The notes beneath the pieces are model-generated. The model saw only the letters and a list, made by a program, of their open reading frames with translations, did no database searches and was not told the DNA's origin. Both the position numbers and the translations under genes were made by a program. Below are positions 25,178-34,422 of a stretch of 64,000 nt of DNA, in pieces (position 1 is the first letter of the stretch; every line of letters starts with the position of its first letter). The stretch comes from Sterolibacterium sp. (GTDB lineage Bacteria; Pseudomonadota; Gammaproteobacteria; Burkholderiales; Rhodocyclaceae): the NCBI GenBank assembly GCA_018061005.1, contig JAGOVA010000001.1:1-64000 (forward strand). Reading direction: 5' to 3'.

Positions 25178-26713
25178 ATGACGGTTCTGTACACGCAGCA
25201 GTCACGCTGGGCTGCATCGGTTGGCACTGCTGTTTGCGCTACTTTCAGCCTGGCCGGTTGCGCTTCCATCCACTCCGCCGGCGCGGATTACACCCCGCCA
25301 CCCGCCGCCACGTTACTCCCCGCCACGGCCTGGCAGGCCAGCTTGCCTCATGACGGCCACAGCCACACCCTGCTCAACGGCTGGCGCGACTTCAATGACC
25401 CGCTGCTCGATGAACTACTGAAGCACGCAGAAGCCAGCAGCCCCACGCTGGCGGCAGCCGTGGCGCGCATCGACGAAGCGCGCGCAGGCCTGGGTCTCCA
25501 GGCAGCTGCAGGCTGGCCGGGGGTTCAGCTTGGCGTACATCAATTACGCAACAATGGCAGTGCCGATTTCCCGGCCACCGCGCAAACCACGCGCGGCAGC
25601 AGCCTGGATGCCCAGTGGGAAATTGATCTGTTCGGCCGCGTTCGGCGCGGTCATGAGGCCGCCACGGCACGCCTGGAAAGCCGCGCGCAAGGCTGGCATG
25701 CCGCACAGATTTCACTGGCCGCCGAAGTCACCAGCCGCTACGTCAGCTATCGCGCCTGCCAGCTGACGCTGCGTGCCCTGGCTGAAGATGTCCAGTCGCG
25801 CGAGGACACCGCCCGCTTGACCATGCTCTCGGCGCAGGCCGGTATCGCCGCCCCGGCCGATGCCGAACTGGCACGCGCCAGCCATGCCGAAACCCAGTCC
25901 ATGCAGGTGGCCCAGGAAGCCAGTTGCGACATCCTCCGCAAAACCCTGGTCACCCTGAGCGGCATGCCCGAAGCCGCGCTGCAATCGTTACTGGAACGCA
26001 CAGCCACCACTCAGGCCCAGGGATTACCGACCCCCACCGCCTTCAAGGTCGACAGCCTCCCGACCGCCTTGCTCGCGCAACGCCCTGATCTGGCGGCCGC
26101 CGAACGTGACCTGGCCGCGGCCAGTGCAGACATCGGCATTGCCACCGCCAACCGTTATCCGCGCCTCGCGCTGATCGGCAACCTGACGCGCGACCGGAGC
26201 GGCGATCAGCCGAGTTATCTCAGCAAGCCCTGGCTGTTTGGCCCCAGCCTGAGCTTGCCATTGTTTGATGGCGGCGCGCTGGCCGCACAACAGGAAGCCG
26301 CCCGCGCACGCTACGCACAAACCCTGGCGCATTACCGGCAGGCGGTGCTGGGCGCGGTCGAAGAAGTCGAAACTGCGCTGGTTCAACTGGATGCCGCCCG
26401 CCGCCGCACCGATCACGCGCAAACCGCCACACTCGGTTATCGCGCCTACTTTCAGGCTGCCGAACAACACTGGCGGGCAGGCGGTCTCAGCCTGCTGGCC
26501 CTGGAAGAGGCGCGGCGTCACATGAACGCCGCCCGGCGCAATGAAATCGCCCTGCAGCGCGACCAGGTGCTGCACTGGATCGCCCTTTACAAGGCACTGG
26601 GCGGGAACTGGCAAGCGACCGCAGCGACCAACGCTCCACCAACGCCGACCACCACACCCCACCCCCACACCCCGCCCATTCCCGCAGCCCCCCGCGCCGG
26701 AGCTTCCTCATGA
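25178..26713 (+). CDS. RND efflux outer-membrane lipoprotein (NodT/OprM type)
   Basis: A 511-residue TolC-like channel. The N-terminus has a lipoprotein signal with lipobox LAGC near residue 28. The two outer-membrane-efflux-protein repeats are visible: WRDFNDPLLDELLKHAEASSPTLAAAVARIDEARAGL and, later, RPDLAAAERDLAAASADIGIATANRYPRLALIG, with LDAQWEIDLFGRVRRGHEAA between. GAGGAG lies seven bases before the ATG at 25178. The tail after about residue 480 is rich in P and T. It is the first gene of the efflux operon and its stop overlaps the adaptor start by four bases. Confidence 0.93.
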   Translation: MTVLYTQQSRWAASVGTAVCATFSLAGCASIHSAGADYTPPPAATLLPATAWQASLPHDGHSHTLLNGWRDFNDPLLDELLKHAEASSPTLAAAVARIDEARAGLGLQAAAGWPGVQLGVHQLRNNGSADFPATAQTTRGSSLDAQWEIDLFGRVRRGHEAATARLESRAQGWHAAQISLAAEVTSRYVSYRACQLTLRALAEDVQSREDTARLTMLSAQAGIAAPADAELARASHAETQSMQVAQEASCDILRKTLVTLSGMPEAALQSLLERTATTQAQGLPTPTAFKVDSLPTALLAQRPDLAAAERDLAAASADIGIATANRYPRLALIGNLTRDRSGDQPSYLSKPWLFGPSLSLPLFDGGALAAQQEAARARYAQTLAHYRQAVLGAVEEVETALVQLDAARRRTDHAQTATLGYRAYFQAAEQHWRAGGLSLLALEEARRHMNAARRNEIALQRDQVLHWIALYKALGGNWQATAATNAPPTPTTTPHPHTPPIPAAPRAGASS

Positions 26714-27849
26714 AAAACAACCTGTCTCCTTCATTTTCTCTCATGACGGCAGCTGCCACGCTGGCACTCAGCCTGGCAGCCGGGCTGAGCCTGATGCCCG
26801 AATCACGCGCCGCCGCCAGCCCGGAAGCTGGCTCGGTGGCACGCCGCGCCCTGGTCGTGGAGGTGGTCACGCCGCGCCCGCAAACCTGGGCGCAAAGCCT
26901 CACCGTCAGCGGCGGGCTGTATGCCTGGCAGGAAGCGATCGTCGCCAGTGAACTGGGCGGCGTGGCGATCACCGAGATGAACGTCGATGTGGGTAGTGTC
27001 GTGCGGCGGGGACAGGTGCTGGCGCGACTGTCGCAGGAAGCCGTGCGTGCCGCGCTCGCTGCACAACAGGCCAGCGTCGCCCGCGCCCGCGCCAGCCTGA
27101 CCGAAGCGACCGCCCATGCCGAACGCGCGCAACACCTCAAGGAAAGCGGCGCGCTCTCGGAACAGCAAATCCAGCAGCTGCAACTAGCCGCCGAAGCCGC
27201 CCGCGCCGGGCTGGCCGCCGCCGAAGCCGCACAGCGTGCCGAGGAAGTCCGCCTGCGTCAGACGGTCATCCAGGCGGTCGACCACGGGGTCATTTCATCC
27301 CGCACCGCCACCTTGGGCGCGGTGGTTCAGCCAGGCAGTGAGCTGTTCCGCCTGGCCCGGCAAAACCGGGTGGAATGGCGTGCCGAGCTGACGGCAGAAC
27401 AACTGGCGCGCGTGCGTATCGGCCAGAAAGCCCAGCTACGGCTCAGCGATGGCCGCACCGCAAGCGGCAAGATCCGCATGATTTCGCCGACGCTCGAACC
27501 CGCCAGCCGCAAGGCACTCGCCTATATCGACCTGGCTCCGGGCAGCGCGGCGCGCGCAGGCATGTTTGGCCAGGGCGAAATCGACATAGGCAGCAGCGAT
27601 GCCCTGACACTGCCCAACTCGGCCATTGTGCTGCGCGACGGCAACACCTATGTCTTTGAAGTCATGGCCAACCATCAGGTCGAGCAGCGCAAGCTGACCA
27701 TCGGCCGCCATCTGGGGCATGACGTGGAAATTCTTTCCGGGCTTGATGCAAAAGCGCGCATCGTCGCCCGTGGCGGGGCTTTCCTCAACCCCCATGACCA
27801 GGTACAGATTGCCGCCACCCCGGGCAGCGGCAAGGCCGTCGCACCATGA
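26710..27849 (+). CDS. RND efflux periplasmic adaptor subunit
   Basis: A 379-residue membrane-fusion protein with an N-terminal signal segment (AAATLALSLAAGLSL, cleavage near residue 35). The lipoyl half motif VASELGGVAITEMNVDVGSVVRRGQVLARL is at about 77-106, an alanine-rich alpha-helical hairpin with heptads covers about 110-185 (ARASLTEATAHAERAQ), then the beta-barrel and membrane-proximal domains. It bridges the inner-membrane pump and the outer-membrane channel. Both junctions with its neighbours are ATGA overlaps, so all three subunits are translationally coupled. Confidence 0.93.
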   Translation: MKNNLSPSFSLMTAAATLALSLAAGLSLMPESRAAASPEAGSVARRALVVEVVTPRPQTWAQSLTVSGGLYAWQEAIVASELGGVAITEMNVDVGSVVRRGQVLARLSQEAVRAALAAQQASVARARASLTEATAHAERAQHLKESGALSEQQIQQLQLAAEAARAGLAAAEAAQRAEEVRLRQTVIQAVDHGVISSRTATLGAVVQPGSELFRLARQNRVEWRAELTAEQLARVRIGQKAQLRLSDGRTASGKIRMISPTLEPASRKALAYIDLAPGSAARAGMFGQGEIDIGSSDALTLPNSAIVLRDGNTYVFEVMANHQVEQRKLTIGRHLGHDVEILSGLDAKARIVARGGAFLNPHDQVQIAATPGSGKAVAP

Positions 27850-30800
27850 ACGTCTCCACACTCTCCATCCGCCATCCGGTTCCGGCCATCCTGCTGTTTC
27901 TCTGGCTGACTATCCTTGGCCTGTTCAGCTTCTACAAACTGGGCATCCAGGCCTATCCCACCGTCGATCTGCCGATCATCATGGTCAGCGCCGTCCAGGA
28001 AGGGATGGCACCGGCACAGCTGGAATCGGAAGTGGCACGCAAGATCGAGAACGCCATCGCCCCACTCTCGCAGATTCGCCACATCCGCACCGTAATCGTC
28101 GATGGCGCGGTCAGTTTCGTCGTCGAATTCCTGATCGACAAGGATGTCGAGGTCGCACTGAGCGAAGTACGTAACGCGGTGGAAAGCATCCGCCCGGAAC
28201 TGCCCGTCGACATGGCCGCGCCACCGGTCGTCTCCAAGCTCACCACGGCGGGCTCGCCGCTGCTGGGTTTCAACGTGACCTCCTCCACGCTGGATGCCCA
28301 GGATCTTTCCTGGTTTGTCGATAACGAGCTTTCACGCACCATGCTGGGCGTACCGGGCGTGGGCAAATTCCAGCGCATCGGCGGTGTCGACCGCGAGGTG
28401 CGTATCGACCTCGACCCGCTTCGCATGACGGCACTGGGGATCAGCGCCAGCGAGCTCTCCGTGCAGCTCAAACGCATCCAGATGAACTCTTCGGGTGGGC
28501 GTGCCGATGTCGGCGGCGCGGTGGAAAGCTTCCGCACCCTCGGCGCACTCGGCACCGTCAGCGGCATTGCGGCACTCGACATTCCACTGGCCGATGGCCG
28601 CCACATCCGCTTGTCTGATGTCGCTCATGTCAGCGATGGCAACGCCGACGTCAACTCGATCGCGCTGGTCGATGGCAAACCGGTCGTAGCCTTTGAAGTC
28701 ACCCGCAGCAAGGGCAGCATGGAAGTCGAAGTGGCTCATGCGATACGCGCCGCACTGGAAAAATTCAAGGCCGCCCATCCCGAAGTACACATCGAAGAGA
28801 TGTACAACACCTATCAGCCCACCTACAACAACTATCAGGGCTCGATGGATCTGCTGTACGAAGGCGCACTGATCGCCATCATCATTGTCTGGTGGTTCCT
28901 GCGCGACTGGCGCGCCACCCTGGTCGCCACCACCGCACTGCCGCTGTCGATCATCCCCACCTTTTTCGGCATGCAGCTGCTGGGTTACTCGCTCGATACC
29001 ATGACCTTGCTGGCCATCTCACTGGTGGTCGGCGTGCTGGTCGATGATGCCATCGTCGAAATCGAGAACATTTCACGACATCTGCGGATGGGTAAATCGC
29101 CCTATCACGCCGCCATGGAAGCCGCCGAGGAAATCGGCCTGGCGGTGGTTGCCACCTCGCTGACCATTGCGGCCGTGTTCCTGCCTGCGGCCTTCATCGG
29201 CGGCATACCCGGCAAATACTTTGCCCCCTTCGGCATCACCGCCACCGTCGCCGTGCTGGTATCGTTGCTGGTCGCACGGCTGCTCACGCCGATGATGGCC
29301 GCCTACATCATGAAACCGCCGCGCGACGAATATCAGGACCCACCCCTGATGCAGCGTTACCTGGGCTGGGCGAAGTGGTGTCTGACACATCGCAAGATCA
29401 CCGTGGGTGCAGCCTTCCTCTTTTTTGTCGGTTCACTGGCACTCATGCCGCTATTGCCGACCGGCTTTCTGCCCACGGAAGACCGCGCCCTGATTACCAT
29501 GGTGATGGAGCTGCCCCCCGGCAACACGCTCGCCGAAACCGAGCAAACCTCTCTGCGTGCCACCGCCTTGCTGCGTGAAATTCCGGAGGTGCAAAGTGTT
29601 TTCGCCAATGTAGGCGCCTCCACCGACCCCTATCCGGAAACCCCCACCGGCGCAGCCAACATCGACACCCGCAAGGCCACATTGATCATCCGCCTCAAAC
29701 CGCGTGCAGAGCGCGCGCTGCGTCAGGGCGATGTCGAAAAACTCGCCCGCGAAAAGCTGCGCGACCTGCCTGCCGCGCGCTTCTCCATCCTTTCCGGCGC
29801 ACCGGGCACCGTGCTGCGTATCGTGCTGGGCAGCGATGATGCCGATGCCCTGGCACTGGCTGCGCGCAATGTCGAAAACGACATGCGCCAGCTCAAAGGC
29901 ATCGGCTACGTCACCTCGACCGCCAGCCTGCAGAAACCGGAAATCCACATCACCCCGGATTACGCGCGTGCCGCCGATCTGGGCGTGACCACCGAGGCAC
30001 TGGCGCGTACCGTGCGTATCGCCACAGCGGGGGACTACCGGGTTCAACTGGCCAAGCTGAACCTGCCGCAACGTCAGGTGCCGATCCGCGTCCAGGTCGA
30101 GCCCGGGCAGCGCGACAGCCTCGACACTCTTCGTCACCTGCCGGTGGCGGCACGTCAGGGCACGGTGCCGCTCGAAGCGGTGGCGAAAATCGAAATGGGC
30201 AGCGGCCCGGCCAAAATCGACCGTCTCGATCGCGTTCGCAACATGTCGGTCGAAGCCGAACTGGGCGACCGCATTCTCGGCGACCTGCTCGAAGAAGCCA
30301 ACCGCATGCCTTCGCTGCAGCAGCTGCCCGCCGGGGTCAGCCGCATCACCGATGGCGATGTCGAGTACATGGAGGAACTATTCACCCGCGTCAGCATCGG
30401 CATGATCATCGGCGTGGTCTGCGTGTACATGGTGCTGGTGCTGCTGTTCCGTGATTTCCTCCAGCCAGTGACCATCCTTGTCGCGCTGCCACTGTCGCTG
30501 GGGGGCGCGCTGGTCGCGCTGCTGCTCACCCACAACGCCCTGTCGATGCCCTCGATGTATGGGGTGCTGATGCTGATGGGCATCGTCACCAAAAACTCCA
30601 TTCTGCTCGTCGATTATGTCGTCATTGCCCGGCGCGAACAGGGCATGGGACGCTTCGAAGCCCTCATGGATGCCTGCCACAAACGTGCGCGGCCGATCTT
30701 CATGACCACCATCGCCATGGTCGGCGGCATGATGCCCTGCGCGCTGGGGCTGGGCGTGGCCGATCCGGGCTTCCGCTCACCGATGGCCATCGTCGTCATC

Positions 30801-30965
30801 GGCGGCCTGCTCACCTCCACCCTACTCTCGCTGCTGGTGATCCCGGTGGTGTTCACCTACATCGACGACCTGATGCAGCTCTTCATGCGCCAGGTCAATC
30901 GCATCACGGCCAGTGCTACCCAGAGTGCTACCAGCACCGCCACAGAAGCGGGTGGAAGCCGCTGA
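27846..30965 (+). CDS. RND efflux permease (AcrB/HAE1 family)
   Basis: A 1039-residue proton-driven inner-membrane pump with about twelve membrane segments and two large periplasmic loops. It starts STLSIRHPVPAILLFLWLTILGLFSFYKLGIQAYPTVDLPII. The first repeat has LLAISLVVGVLVDDAIVEIENISRH, carrying the proton-relay aspartates in TM4, and the second MYGVLMLMGIVTKNSILLVDYV. Length matches AcrB (1049). The substrate range is not readable, but the operon layout with a MarR regulator suggests phenolic or lipophilic toxicants. The next gene, ubiK, starts 34 bases after the stop. Confidence 0.95.
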   Translation: MNVSTLSIRHPVPAILLFLWLTILGLFSFYKLGIQAYPTVDLPIIMVSAVQEGMAPAQLESEVARKIENAIAPLSQIRHIRTVIVDGAVSFVVEFLIDKDVEVALSEVRNAVESIRPELPVDMAAPPVVSKLTTAGSPLLGFNVTSSTLDAQDLSWFVDNELSRTMLGVPGVGKFQRIGGVDREVRIDLDPLRMTALGISASELSVQLKRIQMNSSGGRADVGGAVESFRTLGALGTVSGIAALDIPLADGRHIRLSDVAHVSDGNADVNSIALVDGKPVVAFEVTRSKGSMEVEVAHAIRAALEKFKAAHPEVHIEEMYNTYQPTYNNYQGSMDLLYEGALIAIIIVWWFLRDWRATLVATTALPLSIIPTFFGMQLLGYSLDTMTLLAISLVVGVLVDDAIVEIENISRHLRMGKSPYHAAMEAAEEIGLAVVATSLTIAAVFLPAAFIGGIPGKYFAPFGITATVAVLVSLLVARLLTPMMAAYIMKPPRDEYQDPPLMQRYLGWAKWCLTHRKITVGAAFLFFVGSLALMPLLPTGFLPTEDRALITMVMELPPGNTLAETEQTSLRATALLREIPEVQSVFANVGASTDPYPETPTGAANIDTRKATLIIRLKPRAERALRQGDVEKLAREKLRDLPAARFSILSGAPGTVLRIVLGSDDADALALAARNVENDMRQLKGIGYVTSTASLQKPEIHITPDYARAADLGVTTEALARTVRIATAGDYRVQLAKLNLPQRQVPIRVQVEPGQRDSLDTLRHLPVAARQGTVPLEAVAKIEMGSGPAKIDRLDRVRNMSVEAELGDRILGDLLEEANRMPSLQQLPAGVSRITDGDVEYMEELFTRVSIGMIIGVVCVYMVLVLLFRDFLQPVTILVALPLSLGGALVALLLTHNALSMPSMYGVLMLMGIVTKNSILLVDYVVIARREQGMGRFEALMDACHKRARPIFMTTIAMVGGMMPCALGLGVADPGFRSPMAIVVIGGLLTSTLLSLLVIPVVFTYIDDLMQLFMRQVNRITASATQSATSTATEAGGSR

Positions 30966-30999
30966 AATCTGGCAAACTCGTGGATTCAAGGAAAACATC

Positions 31000-31251
31000 A
31001 TGCTCAACCAGAAACTACTCAACACCCTCGACACCGTCTCCAGCCGGATTGCTGAACTGGCCGCCCAGACACCGGCGAAGGACATTGAAAAAAACCTGCG
31101 TGCCCTGATCACCAGCCAGCTGGCGCGTCTCGATCTGGTCACCCGCGAGGAATTCGAAATCCAGACCGCCCTGCTGGCCCGCTGCCAGGAAAGACTGGCG
31201 GTGCTGGAGGCTCGACTGGCCGAGTTTGAAAAGCAGAAAGCCACACCATAA
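31000..31251 (+). CDS. ubiK: Ubiquinone biosynthesis accessory factor UbiK (BMFP family)
   Basis: An 83-residue coiled-coil protein: LNQKLLNTLDTVSSRIAELAAQTPAKDIEKNLRALITSQLARLDLVTREEFEIQTALLARCQERLAVLEARLAEFEKQ. This is the BMFP/YqiC pattern with a C-terminal trimerising coiled coil and the conserved LDLVTREEFEIQ motif. UbiK assists the UbiJ-dependent soluble stage of ubiquinone biosynthesis. The ATG at 31000 has AAGGA upstream; the longer frame that begins inside the permease gene is not used. It may be co-transcribed with the following cytochrome b561 gene. Confidence 0.9.
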   Translation: MLNQKLLNTLDTVSSRIAELAAQTPAKDIEKNLRALITSQLARLDLVTREEFEIQTALLARCQERLAVLEARLAEFEKQKATP

Positions 31252-31316
31252 CCCCCACCCCGCCGACCGATCACGTCGCATCGCATCGCCTACGTTCCCC
31301 ACCCGCAGGAGCCTTC

Positions 31317-31871
31317 ATGAATACCACCGCCTCTCCGTACTACACCCGTATCGCCATTGCCCTTCACTGGTTGATGGCCATCGCCCTGATCGGCAACCTC
31401 GGCCTCGGTCTCTACATGCACGAACTACCCAAGAGCGATTTCAAGTTCGAACTGTATGACTGCCATAAATCCATCGGCGCGCTCCTGATGCTGCTGCTCT
31501 TCGTTCGTCTGGCCTGGCGCATCACCCACACCCCGCCGGCACCCTCCGCCAGCATGTCCGCCAAAGAGCGACGCATCGCCAGCGGCATGGTGCATGGCCT
31601 GTATCTGTTCATGCTGCTCTCACCACTCACCGGCTATCTGATGAGTACATTCGGCGGTCATCCCGTGGTGATTTTCGGCCTGTTCGAAATGCCCAGCCTG
31701 GTCAGCCCCAACGAATCCCTCGGCAAGGCCATGAAAGTCATGCACGAAGTCAGCAATTACGCACTGTGCACCCTGTTCGTCCTGCATACGCTGGCGGCAC
31801 TCAAGCATTACTTCATCAACCATGATGAAGTGCTGGCAAAAATGCTGCCGTTCCTCGACAAGAATCGCTGA
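31317..31871 (+). CDS. Cytochrome b561
   Basis: A 184-residue inner-membrane protein with four hydrophobic segments. Heme-ligand histidines are visible in RIAIALHWLMAIALIGNLGLGLYMH, in YDCHKSIGALLMLLLFVRLAWRITH, in MKVMHEVSNYALCTLFVLHTLAALKHYFINHD. This is the YodB/CybB family, often superoxide:ubiquinone oxidoreductases. AGGAG lies eight bases before the ATG. It follows ubiK, a ubiquinone-synthesis factor, on the same strand. Confidence 0.92.
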   Translation: MNTTASPYYTRIAIALHWLMAIALIGNLGLGLYMHELPKSDFKFELYDCHKSIGALLMLLLFVRLAWRITHTPPAPSASMSAKERRIASGMVHGLYLFMLLSPLTGYLMSTFGGHPVVIFGLFEMPSLVSPNESLGKAMKVMHEVSNYALCTLFVLHTLAALKHYFINHDEVLAKMLPFLDKNR

Positions 31872-31909
31872 AATCCCCGGGGGAGGCGCACGCTCCCGCT
31901 CTTCCCCCG

Positions 31910-32947
31910 CTACAGCGGCAACCGCTGCGCCCGCGCGCGTAACTGCCCGCAACCGCCCTCCACGGCTTGCCCCGCACTGTCGCGCACCTTGGCCAGAACG
32001 CCGTGGCTTCGCAGCAACGCGATGATGGCCGCGATGCGCTCCGCCGAAGGCCGTTGAAAATCTGGATGCACACGTCCATCCAGCCCCTCAAGACGGTTAA
32101 AGGGGATCAGATTGACCACCGCATACTGCCCGCGCAACAGGCGCGCCAGTTCGATCCACTCCGCATCACCCTCATTGACCCCCGCCAGCAGCGTCCATTG
32201 ATATTGAATGGGATAACCTGCGGCAGCCGCATAAGCACCCGCCCGCTCAATCAATGTCTGCGGGGTCAGCCGGGGTGCCCGGGGCAACAACCAGGCGCGC
32301 AAATCTGCACGGGTCGTGTGCAATGACAAGGCCAGTGCCGGTCGTATCGTTCGCGAGGCCTGCGCCAGCGCATCAAACACCCGGACATCGCCCACGGTCG
32401 ACAGCACCAGATTCTTGTGCCCCAACCCACCTGAACTGGCCAGCAGGTCGATGGCTTCCAGCACTGCGTCGAGATTATGGGCGGGCTCGCCCATCCCCAT
32501 GAACACCACTTTTTTCACGGCGCGCTGTTGCCGCACCCGCACCACCTGCGCCACGATCTCCAGGCTGCTCAACTGGCGCACCAGACCTGCCTGCCCTGTC
32601 ATGCAGAAACGACAGCCGACAGCACAGCCCACCTGGGTCGATACGCACACCCCGTCACGCGGCAGCAACACGCTTTCCACCTGCTGACCATCCGCCAGCC
32701 TCACCAGCCAGCGCGCCGCACCATCGACAGCCTCGTGTCGCGCATCGATCTGCGCCAGCTGCTGCAACGCGTGCTGCAACCCGGGCAACGCCTGACGCAC
32801 CGATTGCGGTAAAAACCGTTCAGCCGGCTGGCGGCTCGCCCCGACATCCAGCGCACGCCCCGCCAGCCAGGCGCGCAGGATACGCTGGCGATGAACAGGC
32901 AAGGCGCCGCGCGCGCTCAGCCAGTGATGAAAGTCAGTCAGCTGCAT
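31910..32947 (-). CDS. RlmN-like radical SAM methyltransferase
   Basis: A 345-residue protein of the RlmN/Cfr family. The radical SAM cluster motif is C-A-V-G-C-R-F-C after CVSTQVG, followed by KKVVFMGMGEPAHNLDAVLEAI, NLVLSTVGDV, ALSLHTTRADLRAWLLPRAP and, near the C-terminus, the second catalytic cysteine in VEGGCGQL. RlmN methylates C2 of A2503 in 23S rRNA and A37 of some tRNAs. The usual betaproteobacterial rlmN sits between ndk and pilF, which are absent here, so this may be a second, divergent paralogue; whether it modifies the same base is open. It converges with cytochrome b561. Confidence 0.82.
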   Translation of the reverse strand: MQLTDFHHWLSARGALPVHRQRILRAWLAGRALDVGASRQPAERFLPQSVRQALPGLQHALQQLAQIDARHEAVDGAARWLVRLADGQQVESVLLPRDGVCVSTQVGCAVGCRFCMTGQAGLVRQLSSLEIVAQVVRVRQQRAVKKVVFMGMGEPAHNLDAVLEAIDLLASSGGLGHKNLVLSTVGDVRVFDALAQASRTIRPALALSLHTTRADLRAWLLPRAPRLTPQTLIERAGAYAAAAGYPIQYQWTLLAGVNEGDAEWIELARLLRGQYAVVNLIPFNRLEGLDGRVHPDFQRPSAERIAAIIALLRSHGVLAKVRDSAGQAVEGGCGQLRARAQRLPL

Positions 32948-33071
32948 GGGGACGACATGCTACCACCACCGCCCATGAATAGCGGGGCAAAAACCAGCGT
33001 GATGAAACCGCCAGCCGCTACGCTTACAATGTATATTTGCACCCCCATCCGACACTGGAGTATCCTGGCTC

Positions 33072-33785
33072 ATGCTGGCTGCCAAAACTGCCTCTCCCGG
33101 CAAATCGCACCAAACCCCTGCCCGCAGTGCCGCGCCGCGTGGCACCTTGTCACAAGCCCTGATCCTGCGCGCCGCGCTGAATCTCATCGACCGCGATGGC
33201 CTGGCTGGGCTGACCGTCCGCAAACTAGCCGAACAGCTGGGAGTCTCGGCGATGGCGATTTATCGTCATTACAAGAACAAGGCGGAAATCGAAAGCGAAC
33301 TGGTCGATCTGGTAGTCGGTGATTACGATGTCACCAGCCACGATGAAGCGGACTGGCGCGAATGGATCTACACCACCTATGTGAATATGCGGAGCGCGCT
33401 CTGCGCCCATCCGGGGGTGATGCCGCTCCTCGACAACGCGTCATATCAGGGGGGCAAGGCACTGGCCGTCATGGATCGCATCCTGCTCGAACTGCAGCGG
33501 GCGGGGCTGTCCGCCGAGCAGGCCGCGCAACTGTTCCACATGTTGATGGCGCACATGATTGGTTCCGTGGTGCTGATGAATGAAGCCGATCGACGCCGCA
33601 TCGCCTTTGGCGCGGCAGTGGCCGACGCAGACACCGACGCCACCAGCCGCCCGCTGAGTTTTGAACGGGTGTCGCTGGACGCCTTTCCGAACATTGCCAC
33701 CCTCGCCCCGCAGTTGGTGATGACCGCCTGTGAACAAGGCTTTCGCAACAGCCTCATGCAAATCATCCGGGCGGTAACGAAGTGA
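33072..33785 (+). CDS. TetR-family regulator
   Basis: A 237-residue regulator. After a basic, proline-rich leader of about 25 residues comes a TetR helix-turn-helix: SQALILRAALNLIDRDGLAGLTVRKLAEQLGVSAMAIYRHYKNKAEIESELVDLV (about 27-82). The C-terminal part resembles the tetracyclin-repressor-like C-terminal domain (GVMPLLDNASYQGGKALAVMDRILLELQRAGLSAEQAAQLFHML). The likely target is not obvious: the divergent neighbour is the RlmN-like gene 124 bases away and the gene after it encodes a small anchored protein. Confidence 0.9.
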   Translation: MLAAKTASPGKSHQTPARSAAPRGTLSQALILRAALNLIDRDGLAGLTVRKLAEQLGVSAMAIYRHYKNKAEIESELVDLVVGDYDVTSHDEADWREWIYTTYVNMRSALCAHPGVMPLLDNASYQGGKALAVMDRILLELQRAGLSAEQAAQLFHMLMAHMIGSVVLMNEADRRRIAFGAAVADADTDATSRPLSFERVSLDAFPNIATLAPQLVMTACEQGFRNSLMQIIRAVTK

Positions 33786-33843
33786 CAAATTCAAGTATCA
33801 TCCCACCCCATCCTCCTGTCCCCCTGCATGACGATAGCGAAAG

Positions 33844-34377
33844 ATGACCATGACGAATGAAACAAGCGGAAATGAAAACCACGCCGAAATGGAGGCATTT
33901 CCGAATGTACTGAACAAAATCCAGGCCATGTGGGGCACTCAGGAATGCGACAGCTTCCTGCAAGGCCTGTTCATGGATACCCGTGGTGGTTCGCGGCGCG
34001 GTTTTCCCATGGAAGCCGGCGCGGAAATCCTCTTCCTGACCAAGTTCAACAAAGTCGTGCGCGCTGTGCCGCTCGCTGAAAAGCTGAAAGTGCCCTATGC
34101 GGAAGCCTTCCGCATCATCGATCAGGGCGACCAGCACGCCAATGCCCCCACCTCCGGAACCGATGTCTGGAGCGACCCGGGCAACGCCACCGAATTCACC
34201 GGCGGCCGATCGCCTGCCAACAACACCCGCCGGGAACAGCCCTCTTCGTATGTTCCCTTGAATATCGCCCAAAAGAAATCCAAAAAGTCCGGCAGCGTGC
34301 TGGTGTGGATCATCGTGATCGCCCTGCTGGCGATTGGCTACCGCCTGTTCTCCACCTTGTTCAAGAGCGGCGTCTAA
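33844..34377 (+). CDS. Unknown protein with C-terminal membrane anchor
   Basis: A 177-residue protein I cannot assign. Residues about 17-95 form a compact domain (FPNVLNKIQAMWGTQECDSFLQGLFMDTRGGSRRGFPMEAGAEILFL), followed by a low-complexity linker rich in N, T, S and G (about 98-140), a basic patch KKSKKSG and one hydrophobic segment, VLVWIIVIALLAIGYRLFSTLF (about 153-174). It therefore looks tail-anchored with the domain in the cytoplasm. Start is 33844 or the ATG six bases later. It lies 58 bases after the TetR gene and may share its transcript. Confidence 0.65.
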   Translation: MTMTNETSGNENHAEMEAFPNVLNKIQAMWGTQECDSFLQGLFMDTRGGSRRGFPMEAGAEILFLTKFNKVVRAVPLAEKLKVPYAEAFRIIDQGDQHANAPTSGTDVWSDPGNATEFTGGRSPANNTRREQPSSYVPLNIAQKKSKKSGSVLVWIIVIALLAIGYRLFSTLFKSGV

Positions 34378-34422
34378 TCACTAATCACCCTTCCCCCTAT
34401 TTTTCGGCCCCGCCGCCTTGTG

